Of a DNA stretch of 42,056 nucleotides, positions 40,523 to 42,056 are shown piece after piece; positions within the stretch are counted from its first letter, which is position 1; each line of letters begins with the position of its first letter. Origin of the DNA: Treponema sp. UBA6367 (GTDB lineage Bacteria > Spirochaetota > Spirochaetia > Treponematales > Treponemataceae); the NCBI GenBank assembly GCA_002437725.1, contig DJRF01000007.1, positions 1-42,056 on the forward strand. The letters are read 5' to 3'. Position numbers and translations under genes: made by a program. The notes below the pieces were generated by a model that was given only the letters and a program-made list of their open reading frames with translations, was not told the origin of the DNA and did no database searches.

Positions 40523-40564
40523 CCGATTTCTTCTATAAGTTTTATTCGGTTCTCTTGAGCCCAT

Positions 40565-40899
40565 AATTTTGAAAACTCAACCCAATTTTTTGTGCGAACG
40601 GCGAACTTCATTTTCGATTTTTACAACAACAACAGTTGAACGTTCACCTGTCAAGATTTTTTTACATTTGGATATTATAACATGGATTTTGGGGAAAAGT
40701 TGATTTAATTTTTTAGAAAATGCTGTCAACAACTTTTTAGAGAAATTCTTGACAACCGATATTTGGTTTATTATATTTTTCTGTTAGTTACATAATGTAA
40801 CTTAAAATGTGAGATTTTGCTGACGCAAAACTCGTTTATTTAACGTGTGCGTTCTCGCGCACGACCTAACGCATCACGTTAGGCTATGGAGCACTGGCT
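40565..40899. repeat. Intergenic region with a copy of the 25432-type repeat
   Basis: From 40810 to 40862 the sequence is a near copy of 25432-25482 (GCAAAACTCGTTTATTT, CGCGCAC). Upstream, TTGACA (40750) with a TTATAT-like box is a possible plus-strand promoter with no gene behind it. Nothing else is recognised here. Confidence 0.45.
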
Positions 40900-42021
40900 T
40901 CACGTGATTTCCGGCTCTGCGACTTTCAGGCTTCCGAAGTCCGGCTGGATAAAATACGTTGTCTGCATTGTTTTGAATCCTGAGAATTTCGCATACTGCC
41001 ACAGGAGCGGAATCAGATTTTCGTCGTAGTTCTTGAACTGTTTTTTTATGAATGTGGAGTCGATTTCGTTCTTTTTGTTTTTTTCAGAGTTCGCGGCAAA
41101 GCTGATTTTACTGTTGTTTCTGCAATCGCTTGCGTTCAAAATGATTCTGTTCCGTTCCAAAATCCGTGCGATTGTGTTTTGCGGCGGAAGAATATTGCTT
41201 TTTTTGATGTTGCATTCCGGGCAGCTCAGGACGAAATTCCAAAGTTTGTCTTCTTTTACAAAACTCCACGGAATAAAATGGTCAACATGGATTTTCCCCG
41301 AAAGTTTTTTTCCGCAGTAGAAGCAGTTACATTCCTCGAATTCCGAAAAAAGAATATTGCGGTAGATTTCAAGCGGAGTCCTTTCCGGAAGCGAAAGCTC
41401 AAGTTTTGAAAGAAGGTGAAACAGCACATTTTCCTCGTTGATTTTCTCAAGGAATTTTGCCCAGGCATAGTAATTCAGTTTTTCAATCTCGATTTTATAT
41501 TTCAAAAGGAATCCGTAAGCGCTCTGCGAAATCGTGATGAAATTTCCGTTCTGGTCAAAGCCGTAGAGTTTTCCGCCGAAATCACCGTAAAGCGCGCCGA
41601 GAACATATTTTTTGCATTCCGCCTGAACTTTTTGAATCAGTTTTGATTTTGTATTTTCTTCGATTGAGGCAAATTCAAGATTTTCAAGAACAGGATTTGT
41701 TTTTACCGCCTCACCGAATATCTGCTCGATTTTTGAAGTTTTTCCTTCAGCCGTCGGCTTTTGCTGATGAAGATGATATTTTACAACAAGATTCCAAAAA
41801 CTTTCAGCGAATTTTGCGAACAGGTCTGAATAAAAAATAAGCTGCCCGTTCTCGCCCGGCGTGTTGTTCAGAAGGTTGTCCAGAATCGATTTTAAAAGCG
41901 CGAACTTGTAGGTTGAAGTCTTGTGGCAGCTTTCCGAAAAAACAAAATTGAACAGACTCCAATATTCATCATTAGAAATTGAGGAAAAATTCAAGCTGCC
42001 AGATTTTGAATTCCACGCCAT
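40900..42021 (-). CDS. HNH endonuclease
   Basis: The 373-aa protein has an HNH/zinc-finger nuclease core near residues 232-285: CNCFYCGKKL, then HVDHFIPWSF (catalytic His), N, and LSCPECNIKKSN, so CxxC...H...N...CxxC. The N-terminal 220 residues are helical with no named domain. The C-terminal part ends FKTMQTTYFIQPD. Such stand-alone HNH proteins occur as defence nucleases or next to modification genes; no partner is seen, but the window ends just upstream. It is not the missing half of Cas9, since it has its own start and ribosome-binding site. Confidence 0.8.
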   Translation of the reverse strand: MAWNSKSGSLNFSSISNDEYWSLFNFVFSESCHKTSTYKFALLKSILDNLLNNTPGENGQLIFYSDLFAKFAESFWNLVVKYHLHQQKPTAEGKTSKIEQIFGEAVKTNPVLENLEFASIEENTKSKLIQKVQAECKKYVLGALYGDFGGKLYGFDQNGNFITISQSAYGFLLKYKIEIEKLNYYAWAKFLEKINEENVLFHLLSKLELSLPERTPLEIYRNILFSEFEECNCFYCGKKLSGKIHVDHFIPWSFVKEDKLWNFVLSCPECNIKKSNILPPQNTIARILERNRIILNASDCRNNSKISFAANSEKNKKNEIDSTFIKKQFKNYDENLIPLLWQYAKFSGFKTMQTTYFIQPDFGSLKVAEPEIT

Positions 42022-42056
42022 TTTTTGTCCTTAATAACGGTCGTTTTTTGGGACAG

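Noticed and set aside
40900..42021. HNH gene as the lost C-terminal half of Cas9
   Set aside because: It has its own ribosome-binding site, a CxxC zinc-finger HNH core unlike Cas9, and no RuvC-III or Arg-rich segments.

Overview
The window looks like accessory chromosome of a host-associated spirochaete, most likely a gut or rumen Treponema. I base this on the many short spirochaete-type lipoproteins (LPP20 domains, lipoboxes ending in Cys), moderate GC, AAA/DUF4143 and YD-repeat surface proteins, and dense intergenic repeats. This is inference: there is no rRNA, ribosomal protein or tRNA gene to anchor it.

Layout. 1-380 is a 41-bp-period tandem repeat array. 381-1523 holds a probably broken small gene and a DinB-like protein. 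1534-2787 has an orphan vsr and a RelB/YafQ toxin-antitoxin pair. 2811-7559 is a minus-strand cluster of exported proteins: three share an LPP20-type PEW motif, one has LysM, one has an FGE-like tail and one is YfaP-like. 7688-9711 has two regulators, an mrr gene split by one amber codon and a GNAT remnant. 10090-11459 encodes an FMN-binding protein and a class M sirtuin. 11729-14275 is an AlwI-type restriction-modification pair.

14408-21335 is a zinc-homeostasis cluster: Fur/Zur regulator, Cys/His membrane protein, COG0523 GTPase, ZnuA with a ZinT domain inserted in it, a zinc peptidase, ZnuC, ZnuB and a YcgQ-like lipoprotein. 21481-22812 is an AAA/DUF4143 ATPase.

22883-25390 is the most unusual part: a collapsed type II-C CRISPR-Cas locus. 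A tracrRNA gene with promoter, anti-repeat, hairpins and terminator stands divergently beside a cas9 cut off after about 300 codons. The cas9 reading frame ends inside CRISPR repeat and spacer DNA. Two near-full 36-nt repeats, each followed by a 30-nt spacer and a repeat stub, flank an AT-rich zeta-toxin/XRE cassette that occupies the place of array DNA. Each full repeat contains a sigma70-like promoter (TTGACT, 15-16 nt, TATAAT).

25673-26960 has a GNAT enzyme and the zinc-type macrodomain hydrolase that normally sits beside the class M sirtuin. 27265-31363 has a FAS1-like protein, a small lipoprotein, a YD-repeat protein and a two-component system. 31456-31655 is another 41-bp array. 31687-34129 is a PstI/BsuBI-type restriction-modification pair. 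34262-36813 has a MATE pump behind a leader with a terminator, and pnuC behind a long structured leader. 37315-37667 is a scar of two gene fragments. 37779-42021 has an exported protein, a radical SAM protein, a second MATE-like protein and an HNH nuclease.

Overall the window combines a largely intact metal-homeostasis operon with many defence genes in various states: two complete restriction-modification systems, a broken mrr, vsr, HNH nuclease, two toxin-antitoxin loci and a dead or repurposed CRISPR locus.
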